Of a DNA stretch of 64,000 bases, positions 32,469 through 41,745 are shown in pieces. Source of the DNA: Actinomadura sp. K4S16 (GTDB taxonomy: Bacteria; Actinomycetota; Actinomycetes; Streptosporangiales; Streptosporangiaceae); the NCBI RefSeq assembly GCF_008327685.1, contig NZ_BDDE01000023.1:62001-126000 (forward strand), read 5' to 3'. The notes beneath the pieces are model-generated. The model saw only the letters and a program-made list of their open reading frames with translations. It had not been told where the DNA came from and ran no database searches. A program made the translations under genes and the position numbers. Positions within the stretch are counted from its first letter, which is position 1, and each line of letters opens with the position of its first letter.

Positions 32469-33373
32469 GCGGGCGTGAGGGCCCGGCGGTCGGGCCAGCG
32501 GCGCGGGTCGCGCAGGCCGTACAGGCCCTTGCTCAGGTCGTAGCCGTCGGCCGCGAGCCGCTGCCGGGCGCGGTCCAGCATGTCGCGGGTGTTCTTCGCG
32601 AACGCGTAGTCGTGGACGCGCTCGGGCACCGAGTTCATCGCGAGCCGGAACGACTTCAGCGCCGCCGTCACCGCGGGCTGCGGCACCTCGGGCAGCGCAC
32701 CGTACATCTGGCGCGCCCAGTCCGGCAGGGAGTAGTAGCAGAGCGCGCCGAACGGGAAGTAGCCGGGCTTGCCGGGGGAGAGGAACTTCAGGTTGTCCGG
32801 CAGCGTCGGCCACATGAGGAACCGGACGGTCTCCGCCGCCTCTTCGGTGACCCGCAAGCGCGGCCGCATCTCGGCGAAGAACGCCTCCATCTCGGCGACG
32901 CCGCCGGGAACGTCGTCGGCGTGCAGCCCGACGAGCGTCGCCGACTTGCGCTGCTCGTACAGGTAGCGGTCGGCCATGGCGTCCGTCAGCGGCAGCCCGG
33001 CCCGCCGCGCCACCTCCAGGTAGGAGTACACCTCGGCGCAGTGCACCCACAGCAGCAGCTCGGGCTGGTCCAGCCGCTCCTTCTTCCCGGTGTCGTGGTT
33101 GAGGATGCGCAGGCTCCGGTGGATCTCCCGCACCCGGTACGCGGCCTCCTCGACCTCCTCCGGACTGCCGAACGTGCCGAGCCCGACGAAGTCGGACGTC
33201 CGCTGGAGCCGCCCGAACGGGTCCTCGCGGAAGTTGGAGTTCTGCCAGACGCCCCACATCGCCATCGGGTGCAGCGCCTGGAGCATCAGGCTGCGCACGC
33301 CCCCGACCCACATGGACCGGTCGATGTGGACGCGCCACGTGACGCTCTCGGGGGGCTGGACGGTCGCCGGCAT
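32465..33373 (-). CDS. MpaB/Lcp-type oxygenase (DUF2236)
   Basis: This 302-residue protein of the MpaB / latex-clearing-protein catalytic family includes haem enzymes that oxidatively cleave or modify polyisoprenoid and other unsaturated substrates. The start of the domain is HIDRSMWVGGVRSLMLQALHP, followed by REDPFGRLQRTSDFVGLGTF and LLWVHCAEVYSYLEVARRAG, helices that line the haem pocket in the family. The ATG at 33373 was chosen because GGAGG is six bases upstream; an ATG at 33385 overlaps that site. It is divergent from the MarR gene across a 117-bp AT-richer region with an inverted repeat, so it is probably regulated by it. The substrate is unknown. Confidence 0.82.
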   Translation of the reverse strand: MPATVQPPESVTWRVHIDRSMWVGGVRSLMLQALHPMAMWGVWQNSNFREDPFGRLQRTSDFVGLGTFGSPEEVEEAAYRVREIHRSLRILNHDTGKKERLDQPELLLWVHCAEVYSYLEVARRAGLPLTDAMADRYLYEQRKSATLVGLHADDVPGGVAEMEAFFAEMRPRLRVTEEAAETVRFLMWPTLPDNLKFLSPGKPGYFPFGALCYYSLPDWARQMYGALPEVPQPAVTAALKSFRLAMNSVPERVHDYAFAKNTRDMLDRARQRLAADGYDLSKGLYGLRDPRRWPDRRALTPA

Positions 33374-33395
33374 GTACACCTCCATGAGACAAACT

Positions 33396-33417
33396 GAAGT
33401 AAGTGTGTCATTACTTC
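33396..33417. promoter_or_regulatory. Inverted repeat, likely operator between oxygenase and MarR genes
   Basis: GAAGTAA (33396-33402) and TTACTTC (33411-33417) form a perfect 7-bp repeat with an 8-base spacer, 23 bases upstream of the oxygenase start. A second AT-rich stretch (ACTATATATAAAG near 33450) probably holds the MarR promoter. Confidence 0.55.
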
Positions 33418-33490
33418 GACGGCCCCGCGACACCGCCCCACCCTGGACGAGATGCATAAAGACTATATATAAAGCTGCTATCTTTCAGGC

Positions 33491-33949
33491 ATGAGCCGCC
33501 AGGGCGCCGCGCACGGCGCTTCCGAAGCCATCGGGTCAGCCCTCTACGGTCTGGCCACCAGGGCCGTGAGACGCCTTCCCCGCGACATGAGCCTGACGTC
33601 CGCCGCCACCTTGGCCACCCTGGACAAGACCGGCCCGCGGCGGATCACCGATCTGGCGGCGGCCGAGGGCGTCACCCAGCCCGCGATGACCGTCCTGGTC
33701 CGGGTGATGGAGGAATCCGGGCTGGTCGAGCGGACGGGCGATCCGTCCGACAGGCGGGTCACGCTGGTGCGCCTGACCGAGGCCGGCGAATCGTACGTCC
33801 GGACGCGGCGCCAGGCGGGCGTCGACGCGTACGCGCGGTTGATCGACGAGCTCACCGATGACGAGGTCGAGGCCTTGGCGGCTGCCCTTCCGGCGCTGCT
33901 GCGTCTGGCGGAGCTCGAAAGCCACGCCCGAGAGGAGTCGGACCGGTGA
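33491..33949 (+). CDS. MarR family regulator of the adjacent exporter
   Basis: This 152-residue winged-helix repressor has its recognition region at ITDLAAAEGVTQPAMTVLV, the following helix at RVMEESGLVERTGD, and the wing at PSDRRVTLVRLTEAG. The ATG at 33491 follows an AT-rich promoter region. It is coupled by GTGA to the MFS exporter (33946-33949) and divergent from the oxygenase gene. By analogy with other MarR-MFS pairs it should repress the exporter and be released by a small molecule. Confidence 0.9.
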   Translation: MSRQGAAHGASEAIGSALYGLATRAVRRLPRDMSLTSAATLATLDKTGPRRITDLAAAEGVTQPAMTVLVRVMEESGLVERTGDPSDRRVTLVRLTEAGESYVRTRRQAGVDAYARLIDELTDDEVEALAAALPALLRLAELESHAREESDR

Positions 33950-35394
33950 CCGCGGCCGAGGCTCATGACCAGCCCATGAGCGCTGCCCCGGCTCGTTCCG
34001 AGGCACGTCTGCTGGTCCCCGCCCTGATATTCATCGCCTTGGTCGTGGCGGCGGTCGCCAGCCTCGGGACGCCGCTCATCACCAGCGTGGCGACCACGTT
34101 CCATGTCTCCCTCGACAGCGCGCAGTGGACGCTGACCATCGCCCTGCTCAGCGGCGCCGTCGCCACCCCCGTCCTCGGCCGGCTCGGCGCCGGTCCGCAC
34201 CGGCGGGCCGCGATTCTCGCCACGCTTGCGATCGTCGTCGCCGGCAGCGCGCTCACGGTGCTGCCGCTGCCGTTCGCCTGGCTGCTCGTGGGCAGAGCGG
34301 CCCAAGGCGTCGGACTCGGTCTCACGGCGCTGATGATGGGCGTGGCCCGCGACCATCTTCCCAAGGAGCGCAGCGCGGCCACGATCGCCCTGATCTCGGT
34401 GGTCTCCATCATCGGAGCCGGCGTCGGCTACCCGCTGGCCGCGCTGCTCGCCGAGTTCGGCGGACTGCGGGCCGCCTACGGCCTCGGCCTGCTCGTCACC
34501 GCCATCGCGTTCCTGACCGCTTGGCGCTCCATGCCCGCGGCTCCCGAAGGCCGCTCCGCTCACGTGAACGTGGCCGGCGCGCTCCTCCTGGCGGGTGGAC
34601 TGCTCCTCGTCCTGTTCCTGGCCGGCGAGAGGAGCCTGTGGAGCCTGCACCTCGCCGTGGCGGTGACCCTTGCCGTCGCCGCCGTGCTCCTGCTGTGCGT
34701 CTGGACCGCCTCCGAACTGCGCAGCGCGACGCCTCTGGTCGACGTCCGGGCGGTACGGCACCCGGCGGTCGCCGGGGCGAACATCGCCATGTTCGTCGGC
34801 GGGAGCGGCATGTACCTCCTGCTCACGCTCATCACCCGCTACGCGCAGACGCCGCACGGCGCCGGCTACGGCTTCGGGCTGAGCACCTTCGTGGCGGGGC
34901 TGGTCCTCATCCCGTTCTCCGTGCTGGGGTTCGTCGCCGGCAGGCTCACGCCCCGGGTCCGCCGACGGATCGACGGCCCCCTGCTCCTGGCCGGCAGCGC
35001 CGCCATCGTCGGCGGCGGGTTCGTCCTGTTCGCGGCGGCCCGGTCCAACCTGGCCGAACTGCTCGTGGCCATGGGCGTGCTGGGCTTCGGCGTCGGCGGC
35101 TTCTCGGCCGCCATGCCCGGCGTCATCCTGGCCGTCACGCCCAAGAGCGAGACGTCGAGCGCGATGAGCTTCAACTACGTCGTCCGCAGCGTCGGGTACT
35201 CCCTGGGCAGCGCCATCGGCGGTCTGGTCCTGGCCGCCGGCACCGGCACCGGCCGCCTCTTCCCGGACGAGGGCGCCTACACCACCGCGGCGCTGGTCGG
35301 CGTCGCCGCGATGGCGATCACGACGATGACCAGCCTCGTCCTCGCCCGCCGACGCTCACCCGAGACCGATCCGGTCGCGGCCCCGGCCGGCTGA
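33946..35394 (+). CDS. MFS exporter, DHA2-like
   Basis: This 482-residue major facilitator transporter has about 14 membrane helices, fitting the drug:H+ antiporter 2 layout. The helix 2-3 loop region is GRLGAGPHRRAA. LLVGRAAQGVGLGLTALMMG resembles the helix 4 motif, and GAGVGYPLAALLAEFGGLRA resembles the antiporter motif C in helix 5. The GTG at 33946 overlaps the TGA of the MarR gene. It probably exports a toxic compound or the product of a neighbouring pathway; the polyketide operon begins 550 bases downstream. Confidence 0.88.
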   Translation: MTAAEAHDQPMSAAPARSEARLLVPALIFIALVVAAVASLGTPLITSVATTFHVSLDSAQWTLTIALLSGAVATPVLGRLGAGPHRRAAILATLAIVVAGSALTVLPLPFAWLLVGRAAQGVGLGLTALMMGVARDHLPKERSAATIALISVVSIIGAGVGYPLAALLAEFGGLRAAYGLGLLVTAIAFLTAWRSMPAAPEGRSAHVNVAGALLLAGGLLLVLFLAGERSLWSLHLAVAVTLAVAAVLLLCVWTASELRSATPLVDVRAVRHPAVAGANIAMFVGGSGMYLLLTLITRYAQTPHGAGYGFGLSTFVAGLVLIPFSVLGFVAGRLTPRVRRRIDGPLLLAGSAAIVGGGFVLFAAARSNLAELLVAMGVLGFGVGGFSAAMPGVILAVTPKSETSSAMSFNYVVRSVGYSLGSAIGGLVLAAGTGTGRLFPDEGAYTTAALVGVAAMAITTMTSLVLARRRSPETDPVAAPAG

Positions 35395-35946
35395 CCGAAG
35401 CCGTCCGACTTCGACGCCGTCTCCGTCGGCTCGCCGACCCGCAGCGCGCCGGCCATGGATGGATCTGAGCATGCCTCCGAGCATCGTTGAAGGATCATCC
35501 ATTTCCGCGAGCGCAATTCGCACATGCCCCGGTGCCGCTGCGAATTACGCCCCGTGACGGACGGCTTTTCGTCCGTCGCGCTGCGTGCGGCGCTCACCGG
35601 GAAAGCGGTCAACCGGGCACCAAGCGGGATGTGGAGCGCGGTACGCCGCAAACGCGTGATGCCGGGCATGAGTGGGCCGAGAATGGCCGCGGAAGACTCG
35701 AAAATGGTTCACTAATGCTCGGTTCGGCCCCTTGACGCCATGAGACCAGGCTGCCTACAGTTCAGTAACTTACAGATTGATCTTGGAATGGGCGGGCGCC
35801 GCGGGCGGCGTCCGCACGCTCCGAGAATGGTCAGTCACGGCTTGGCCGCATTTCCTCCCTCCCTGGGCACGGCGCTCGATTCGGCGTGCCCGAAAACGGG
35901 CTGCCCGGAAATGCGCGGGCCTTTCGCCGCCGTATTGGGGTGCACT
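35395..35946 (+). promoter_or_regulatory. 552-bp control region upstream of the polyketide operon
   Basis: No credible gene lies here. Visible elements are an 8-bp inverted repeat AATTCGCA / TGCGAATT (35515-35522, 35539-35546), a hairpin with stem GACGGACG / CGTCCGTC and a T-rich loop (35556-35577) that could terminate the exporter transcript, and a well-formed promoter. The promoter is TTGACG (35732-35737), an 18-base spacer and TACAGT (35756-35761). Transcription from it would begin near 35768 and leave a leader of about 180 bases before the PKS GTG. Short frames such as 35487-35735 lack ribosome sites. Confidence 0.55.
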
Positions 35947-38900
35947 GTGAGCTCTCGAATAGCGATCGTCGGCATGGCGTGCCGCTTCCCGGACGCCGCC
36001 ACTCCCGAGGAGCTGTGGGACAACGTCCTGGCCGGGCGCCGGTCGTTCCGCCGCATCCCGTCCCAGCGGATCAGGCTGGAGGACTACTACAGCGCCGACC
36101 GCTCCGCGGCCGACCAGATCTACATCACCGAGGCCGCGCTGCTGCGCGACTGGGAGTTCGACCGGGTCCGGTTCAAGGTCGCCGGCTCCACCTACCGCAA
36201 CGCCGACCTGACCCACTGGCTCGCGCTGGAGACGGCGGCCGAGGCGCTGGCCGACGCCGGGTTCCCCGAGGGGCGCGGAGCGCCGGGCGAGAGCACCGGC
36301 GTGCTGGTCGGCAACTCCCTTACCGGCGAGGGCATCCGCGCCGCGCAGATGCGGCTGCGCTGGCCGTACGTGCGGCGCGTGGTGGCCGACGCGCTGAAGG
36401 ACGACGTCGGGACCGACCGCCTCGCGGCGCTGCTCGCCGACCTGGAGCACTCCTACAAGGCGCCCTTCCCCGTCCCGGACGGAGACTCCCTGGCGGGCGG
36501 CCTGTCCAACACGATCGCCGGGCGCATCTGCAACCACTTCGACTTCAACGGCGGCGGCTACGTCGTGGACGGCGCGTGCGCGTCGTCGCTGCTGTCGGTC
36601 ATCACCGCGTGCAACTCGCTGCTGACCGGCGACCTGGACCTGGCGGTCGCGGGCGGCGTGGACATCAGCGTCGACGCCACCGAGCTGATCGGGTTCTCCC
36701 GCGCGGGCGCGCTCGCCGTCGAGGAGATGCGCGTCTACGACCGGCGCTCCGCCGGGTTCTGGCCCGGCGAGGGCTGCGGCATGGTCGTGCTGATGCGCGA
36801 GGAGGACGCGGTCGCGCGCGGTCACCGCGTGCGCGGCTTCATCGACGGGTGGGGCGTGTCGTCGGACGGGGCGGGCGGCATCACCCGCCCGGAGACCGAC
36901 GGGCAGCGGCTGGCGCTCGACCGCGCCTACCGGCGCGCCGGGTTCGGCCCGGACGAGGTCGCCTACTTCGAGGGGCACGGCACCGGCACGGCCGTCGGCG
37001 ACGCCGCCGAGCTGGAGACCCTGATCGAGGCGCGCCGCGCGGCCGGCGGGTCCGCGCCGCCCGCCGCGGTCGGCTCGATCAAGGCCAACATCGGGCACAC
37101 CAAGGCCGCCGCGGGCGTCGCCGGGCTGATCAAGAGCGTGCAGGCGGTCGGCGCGGGCGTGCTGCCGCCCACCACCGGCTGCGAGCGCCCGCACCCGCTG
37201 CTGGACGACGGCCGCGACGCGCTGCGCGTCCTGCGCAAGGGCGAGGCGTGGCCGGAGGGCGCGCCGCTGCGCGCGGGCGTGAGCGCGATGGGCTTCGGCG
37301 GCATCAACACGCACATGGTGGTCGAGGCGCCGCGGCCGTCGCGCCGCGCCCGCGTCGGCAACCGCACCCGCACGGTCCTCAACTCCCCGCAGGACGCCGA
37401 GCTGTTCGTCCTGGACGCCGACTCGCCCGCCGCGCTGGCCGAGCGGGCGACCGCGCTGGCGGCGGTGGCGGAGGCCGCCGCCCGGTCCGAGCTGCCCGAC
37501 TTCGCCGCGCACCTGGCGGGGCGGCTGGCGCGGCGGCCGTGGCGCGCCGCCGTCGTTGCGGGCGCCCCGGCGGCGCTCGCGGCCGCCCTGCGCCGCGTCG
37601 CGGAGCTGGCCGGGGAGGCGACCGGGCAGGCCGGCGAGGGGGCCGTGCGGCACATCGACCCGGCGTCCGGCGTGTTCGTCGGCGGTCCGGGCGAGCAGCC
37701 GCGCATCGTCCTGCTGTTCCCCGGCCAGGGCTCGGGGACCCGCTCGGACGGCGGGGCGCTGCGCCGCCGCTTCGAGACGGTGGAGGAGCTGTACGAGGCG
37801 GCCGCGCTGCCCGTCGGCGCCGACCAGGTGGAGACCGCCGTGGCGCAGCCGCGCATCGCGACCGCCTCGGCCGCCGGGCTGCGGGTGCTCACCGCGCTCG
37901 GCGTGGAGGGCGGTGCCGCCGTGGGGCACAGCCTCGGCGAGATCACCGCGCTGCACTGGGCCGACGCCCTCGACGAGGACGCGCTGCTGCGGATCGCGGC
38001 GGCGCGCGGCGCGACGATGAGCGAGCTGGCCGAGGACGACGGCGCGATGGCGGGCATCACCGCGGACGCCGCCACCGTCGCCGCCCTGCTCGACGGCGCG
38101 GACGACGGCGTCGTCATCGCGGGCCACAACGGCCCCCGGCAGACCGTGGTCTCCGGCCCGGCGGACGGGCTGCTGCGGGTCATCGGCCGCGCCACGCGGG
38201 CCGGGCTGCAGGCCGTCCGGCTCCCGGTGTCGCACGCGTTCCACTCGCCGCTGGTCGCGCCCGCCGCGGAGGCGTTCGAGGGCCGGCTGCGCGGCGAGCC
38301 GCTCGCGCCGGTGCGACGCCCGGTGTTCTCCACGGTGACCGGTGCGGCGCTGCCTCCGGGGATGACGCCGGAGGAGCTGCGCGGCCTCCTGCGCGAGCAG
38401 ATCACCGCGCCCGTGCTGTTCGCCGAGGCACTCAGTGCGGCCGCCGAGAACTCGGACCTGCTCATCGAGGTCGGGCCCGGGCAGGTCCTGACCCACCTCG
38501 CCCGCGAGATCACCGGCGTGCCCGCCGTCGCGACCCGCACCGACGAGGACTCCCTGACCGGGCTGCTCGGCGCGCTCGGCGCGGCGTTCGCCGTCGGCGC
38601 GGGCGTGCGGGTCGGGGAGCTGTTCGCCGACCGGCTGGTCCGGCCGTTCGACCCGGACACCGAGCCGGTGTTCATCTCCAACTTCTGCGAGATCGTCCCC
38701 GAGGTGGACGCCGCGCTGCTCGCCGACGCGACCGCCCGCGCCGCCGCGCCCGGCGCCGCCTCCGAGAGCGGCGTCCCGGACGAGGTCGGGACGGACGACC
38801 CGCTGCTGCTGATGCGCACGCTCGTCGCGCGCCGCGCCGAGTTCCCGCTCGACGCCGTCCAGGCCGACAGCAAGTTCCTGGACGACCTCCACCTCAGCTC

Positions 38901-41745
38901 CATCGTCGTGTCGGAGCTGGTCGGCGAGGCCATGCGCACCCTGGACCTGGCCGAGACCGCCGCCCCCACCGGCTACGCGACCGCCACCCTCGGCCAGGTC
39001 GCCGAGACGCTCCGGGAGCTGGTCGCGACCGGCGGCGCCGGGGAGGACGACGCCGAGGCCGCCGCCGCCAAGATCGTCCCGCCGGGGGTGGGTCCGTGGG
39101 TGCAGGCCTTCGCGGTGGACCGGCGGGAGACGGCGGCCCCCGGACGGGTCGCCCCGCGCGCCGCGGGCTCCTGGCAGGCCGTCGGGGAGCACCCCGCCGC
39201 CGGGCCGCTGCGCGAGGCGCTGGAGGCGGCGGAACTGGGCGAAGGTGTTCTGGTCGTCGTCCCCTCCGGCGCGGACCGTCTCGCCGTGCTGCGGGCGGGC
39301 GCCGACGCCGTCCTCGCCGGCAAGGACGTGACGCGCTGCGTGTTCGTCCAGGACGGGCCAGGCGCCGCCGGGTTCGCCAAGACGCTGCATCTGGAGGCGC
39401 CCTGGGTGGCGACCACCGTCGTGACCGCCGCCCTCGGCGACCCCGCGACCCCGGCGCTGGTCGCGGCGGACGCCGCCGCGACCGGCCGGTTCCGCGAGGT
39501 GATCCACGACGGCGCCCGCCGCGAGCCCTTCCTCGCGCCGGTCGAGCCGCGCGGCACCGACCTGCCCCTCGGGCCGGACGACGTGCTGCTCGTCACCGGC
39601 GGCGGCAAGGGCATCTCCGCCGAGTGCGCCCTCGCCCTCGCCCGCGAGAGCGGCGCCCGGCTCGCCCTGGTCGGACGGTCCGATCCGGCGGGCGACGCGG
39701 AGCTGGCCGCCAACCTCGAACGCATGGAGGCCGCCGGGGTCACCGCTCGCTACCTGCGCGCCGACGTCACCGACGCCGCCCGGGTCGCCGAGGCCGTCGC
39801 CGAGGCGCAGGCCGCGCTCGGACCGGTCACCGCCGTCCTGCACGGCGCGGGCGGCAACGTCCCGAAGCTGCTGGAGGAGCTGACCGACGAAGACTACGCC
39901 CGGACCATCGACCCCAAGGTCGCGGGTCTGGAGGCCGTCCTCGCCGCCGTCGACGCCGCGCGCCTCCGGCTCGTCATCACCTTCGGCAGCATGACCGGGC
40001 GCGCCGGGCTGCGCGGCGAGGCCCACTACGCCGTCGCCAACGAATGGCAGAGCGACCTGGTCGAGCGGCTCGCCGCCGAGCTGCCGCACTGCCGGTTCCG
40101 CGCCGTCGAATGGTCGCTGTGGTCGGGCGTCGGCATGGGGGAGCGGCTCGGCTCGGTGGAGAACCTGTCCCGCGCCGGCGTCACCACGATCGCCCCCGAG
40201 CAGGGCGTGGCGATGCTGCGCGACCTGGCCGCCGACCCGGACGCCCCGGTCGTCGCCGTCGTCACCGGACGGTTCGGCGAGATGCCGACCGTGTCGTTCG
40301 GCGCGGACGAGCCGCCGCTGCTGCGCTTCCTGGAGCGGCCGCGGGTGCACTACCCCGGGATCGAGCTGGTCGCCGACTCCGACGTCGGCTGGGGCAGCGA
40401 CCCCTACCTCGCCGAGCACGTGTTCGGCGGCGGGACCGAGGCCGTCCTGCCCGGCACCGTCGGCATGGAGATCATGGCGCAGGCCGCCGCCGCGCTGCTG
40501 GGCCTGGACGTCGCGTCCGGCGCGGCGCCCGTCCTCACCGGCGTGGAGTTCCTGCGGGCGATCGCGGTCGCCGAGGACGCCACCGTCACCGTCCGGGTCG
40601 CCGCGCTGCGCACCGGCACCGGCAGCGTCACGACGGTCGTGCGGTGCAGCACCACCGACTTCAAGGTGGACCACTTCCGCGCGGTCTGCGAGGCGCCCGC
40701 CGCCGCGCCGAAGGGCGCCGGGCTCGTCCGGCCGGAGAACGCCGGGCTGCCGCCCATGGCGATCGACCCGCAGACCGAGCTGTACGGGCCGATGCTGTTC
40801 CACGGGCCCCGGTTCCGCCTGATGGGCGACATCCGGCGCGCCGACGCCAAGCACGTCACCGCCCGGCTGCTGCCCGACACCCGCGTGGCCTGGTTCGGCC
40901 GCTACCTGCCGGACCGGCTGCTGCTCGGCGACCCCGCCGCCCGCGACGCCTACATGCAGCCCCTCGCCCTGTGCGCCCCGACCGTCCTCGCGATCCCGGC
41001 GGGGGTGCGGCGGCTCGTCCCCGGGCCGCGCGCCGGCGCGACCGCCGCGTTCGTCCACGCCCGCTACCGGCTGGACGAGGACTGCTGGGACATGGAGGTC
41101 ACCGACGAGGACGGCGAGCTGATCGAGACCTGGGAGGGCTTCACGACCCGGATGGTGGAGAAGTTCCCGCTGCCCGCCGGCTGGGTGCCCGCCCTCCTCG
41201 GCCCGTACGTCGAGCACGCCCTCGTGGCGTTCGGCCTCGCCGGGCGCGCCGTGGTCGACACCGACCCGGAGGGCGCGTCCCCGGAGGAGGCCGCGGAACT
41301 GGCCGTCCGGCGGCTGCTCGGCGGTGACGTCACCCTGCGCCTCGGCCCGGACGGCAGGCCGGAGACCAGCACCGGCGCCAATGTGTCGATCGCGCACAAC
41401 GCCGGAGTCACGCTGGCGTCCAGCACCCCCGGCTGCGATCTCCGCCTGGTCGCCTCCCGCGACCGTGAGACGTGGGCCGGGCTGCTCGGCGCGGACGGCC
41501 TCGCGCTCGCCGACGCCCTGGACGAGGAGTTCGACACGGCCGCGACCCGTGTGCAGGCGGCGGTCGAGTCGGCGGCCAAGGCGGGGCTCCCCGCCGGGAC
41601 GCCGTTCACCGTCCACTCCACCCACGAGGACGGCTGGGTCGTGCTGGCCGCCGGGGACGCCCGCGTCGCGACCATGGCGACCGGCGTCCGCGGCGTCGCC
41701 GAACCCGTCGTCCTGGCGGTGCTGACCGAGGAGGCGCCCGCGTGA
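35947..41745 (+). CDS. Iterative type I PKS with enediyne-PKS (PKSE) architecture
   Basis: This 1932-residue synthase has the domain order KS-AT-ACP-KR-DH-PPTase-like. KS starts IAIVGMACRFPDA and has active Cys211 in DGACASS, with His in EGHGTGTA and NIGHTKAA. AT has GHSLGE with Ser662. ACP has LDDLHLSSI with candidate Ser985. KR has the NADPH motif TGGGKGIS near 1217, Ser1348 and Tyr1361. DH has His1491 in YLAEHVFGG. The last 110 residues match the built-in phosphopantetheinyl transferase of PKSEs, but the second metal acid is missing (C-D1831-L-R instead of C-D-x-E) while E1874 and K1878 remain. PKSEs make linear polyenes iteratively. The GTG at 35947 fits family starts; no strong ribosome site is visible. 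Confidence 0.92.
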   Translation: MSSRIAIVGMACRFPDAATPEELWDNVLAGRRSFRRIPSQRIRLEDYYSADRSAADQIYITEAALLRDWEFDRVRFKVAGSTYRNADLTHWLALETAAEALADAGFPEGRGAPGESTGVLVGNSLTGEGIRAAQMRLRWPYVRRVVADALKDDVGTDRLAALLADLEHSYKAPFPVPDGDSLAGGLSNTIAGRICNHFDFNGGGYVVDGACASSLLSVITACNSLLTGDLDLAVAGGVDISVDATELIGFSRAGALAVEEMRVYDRRSAGFWPGEGCGMVVLMREEDAVARGHRVRGFIDGWGVSSDGAGGITRPETDGQRLALDRAYRRAGFGPDEVAYFEGHGTGTAVGDAAELETLIEARRAAGGSAPPAAVGSIKANIGHTKAAAGVAGLIKSVQAVGAGVLPPTTGCERPHPLLDDGRDALRVLRKGEAWPEGAPLRAGVSAMGFGGINTHMVVEAPRPSRRARVGNRTRTVLNSPQDAELFVLDADSPAALAERATALAAVAEAAARSELPDFAAHLAGRLARRPWRAAVVAGAPAALAAALRRVAELAGEATGQAGEGAVRHIDPASGVFVGGPGEQPRIVLLFPGQGSGTRSDGGALRRRFETVEELYEAAALPVGADQVETAVAQPRIATASAAGLRVLTALGVEGGAAVGHSLGEITALHWADALDEDALLRIAAARGATMSELAEDDGAMAGITADAATVAALLDGADDGVVIAGHNGPRQTVVSGPADGLLRVIGRATRAGLQAVRLPVSHAFHSPLVAPAAEAFEGRLRGEPLAPVRRPVFSTVTGAALPPGMTPEELRGLLREQITAPVLFAEALSAAAENSDLLIEVGPGQVLTHLAREITGVPAVATRTDEDSLTGLLGALGAAFAVGAGVRVGELFADRLVRPFDPDTEPVFISNFCEIVPEVDAALLADATARAAAPGAASESGVPDEVGTDDPLLLMRTLVARRAEFPLDAVQADSKFLDDLHLSSIVVSELVGEAMRTLDLAETAAPTGYATATLGQVAETLRELVATGGAGEDDAEAAAAKIVPPGVGPWVQAFAVDRRETAAPGRVAPRAAGSWQAVGEHPAAGPLREALEAAELGEGVLVVVPSGADRLAVLRAGADAVLAGKDVTRCVFVQDGPGAAGFAKTLHLEAPWVATTVVTAALGDPATPALVAADAAATGRFREVIHDGARREPFLAPVEPRGTDLPLGPDDVLLVTGGGKGISAECALALARESGARLALVGRSDPAGDAELAANLERMEAAGVTARYLRADVTDAARVAEAVAEAQAALGPVTAVLHGAGGNVPKLLEELTDEDYARTIDPKVAGLEAVLAAVDAARLRLVITFGSMTGRAGLRGEAHYAVANEWQSDLVERLAAELPHCRFRAVEWSLWSGVGMGERLGSVENLSRAGVTTIAPEQGVAMLRDLAADPDAPVVAVVTGRFGEMPTVSFGADEPPLLRFLERPRVHYPGIELVADSDVGWGSDPYLAEHVFGGGTEAVLPGTVGMEIMAQAAAALLGLDVASGAAPVLTGVEFLRAIAVAEDATVTVRVAALRTGTGSVTTVVRCSTTDFKVDHFRAVCEAPAAAPKGAGLVRPENAGLPPMAIDPQTELYGPMLFHGPRFRLMGDIRRADAKHVTARLLPDTRVAWFGRYLPDRLLLGDPAARDAYMQPLALCAPTVLAIPAGVRRLVPGPRAGATAAFVHARYRLDEDCWDMEVTDEDGELIETWEGFTTRMVEKFPLPAGWVPALLGPYVEHALVAFGLAGRAVVDTDPEGASPEEAAELAVRRLLGGDVTLRLGPDGRPETSTGANVSIAHNAGVTLASSTPGCDLRLVASRDRETWAGLLGADGLALADALDEEFDTAATRVQAAVESAAKAGLPAGTPFTVHSTHEDGWVVLAAGDARVATMATGVRGVAEPVVLAVLTEEAPA

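Noticed and set aside
35487..35735. 82-codon gene upstream of the PKS
   Set aside because: No ribosome site, no family likeness, and it spans a hairpin and inverted repeat that look regulatory.
35770..41625. 1951-codon antisense frame opposite the PKS
   Set aside because: Typical of high-GC coding sequence; the product is Gly/Arg/Asp-rich with no domain, while the plus strand encodes complete PKS domains.
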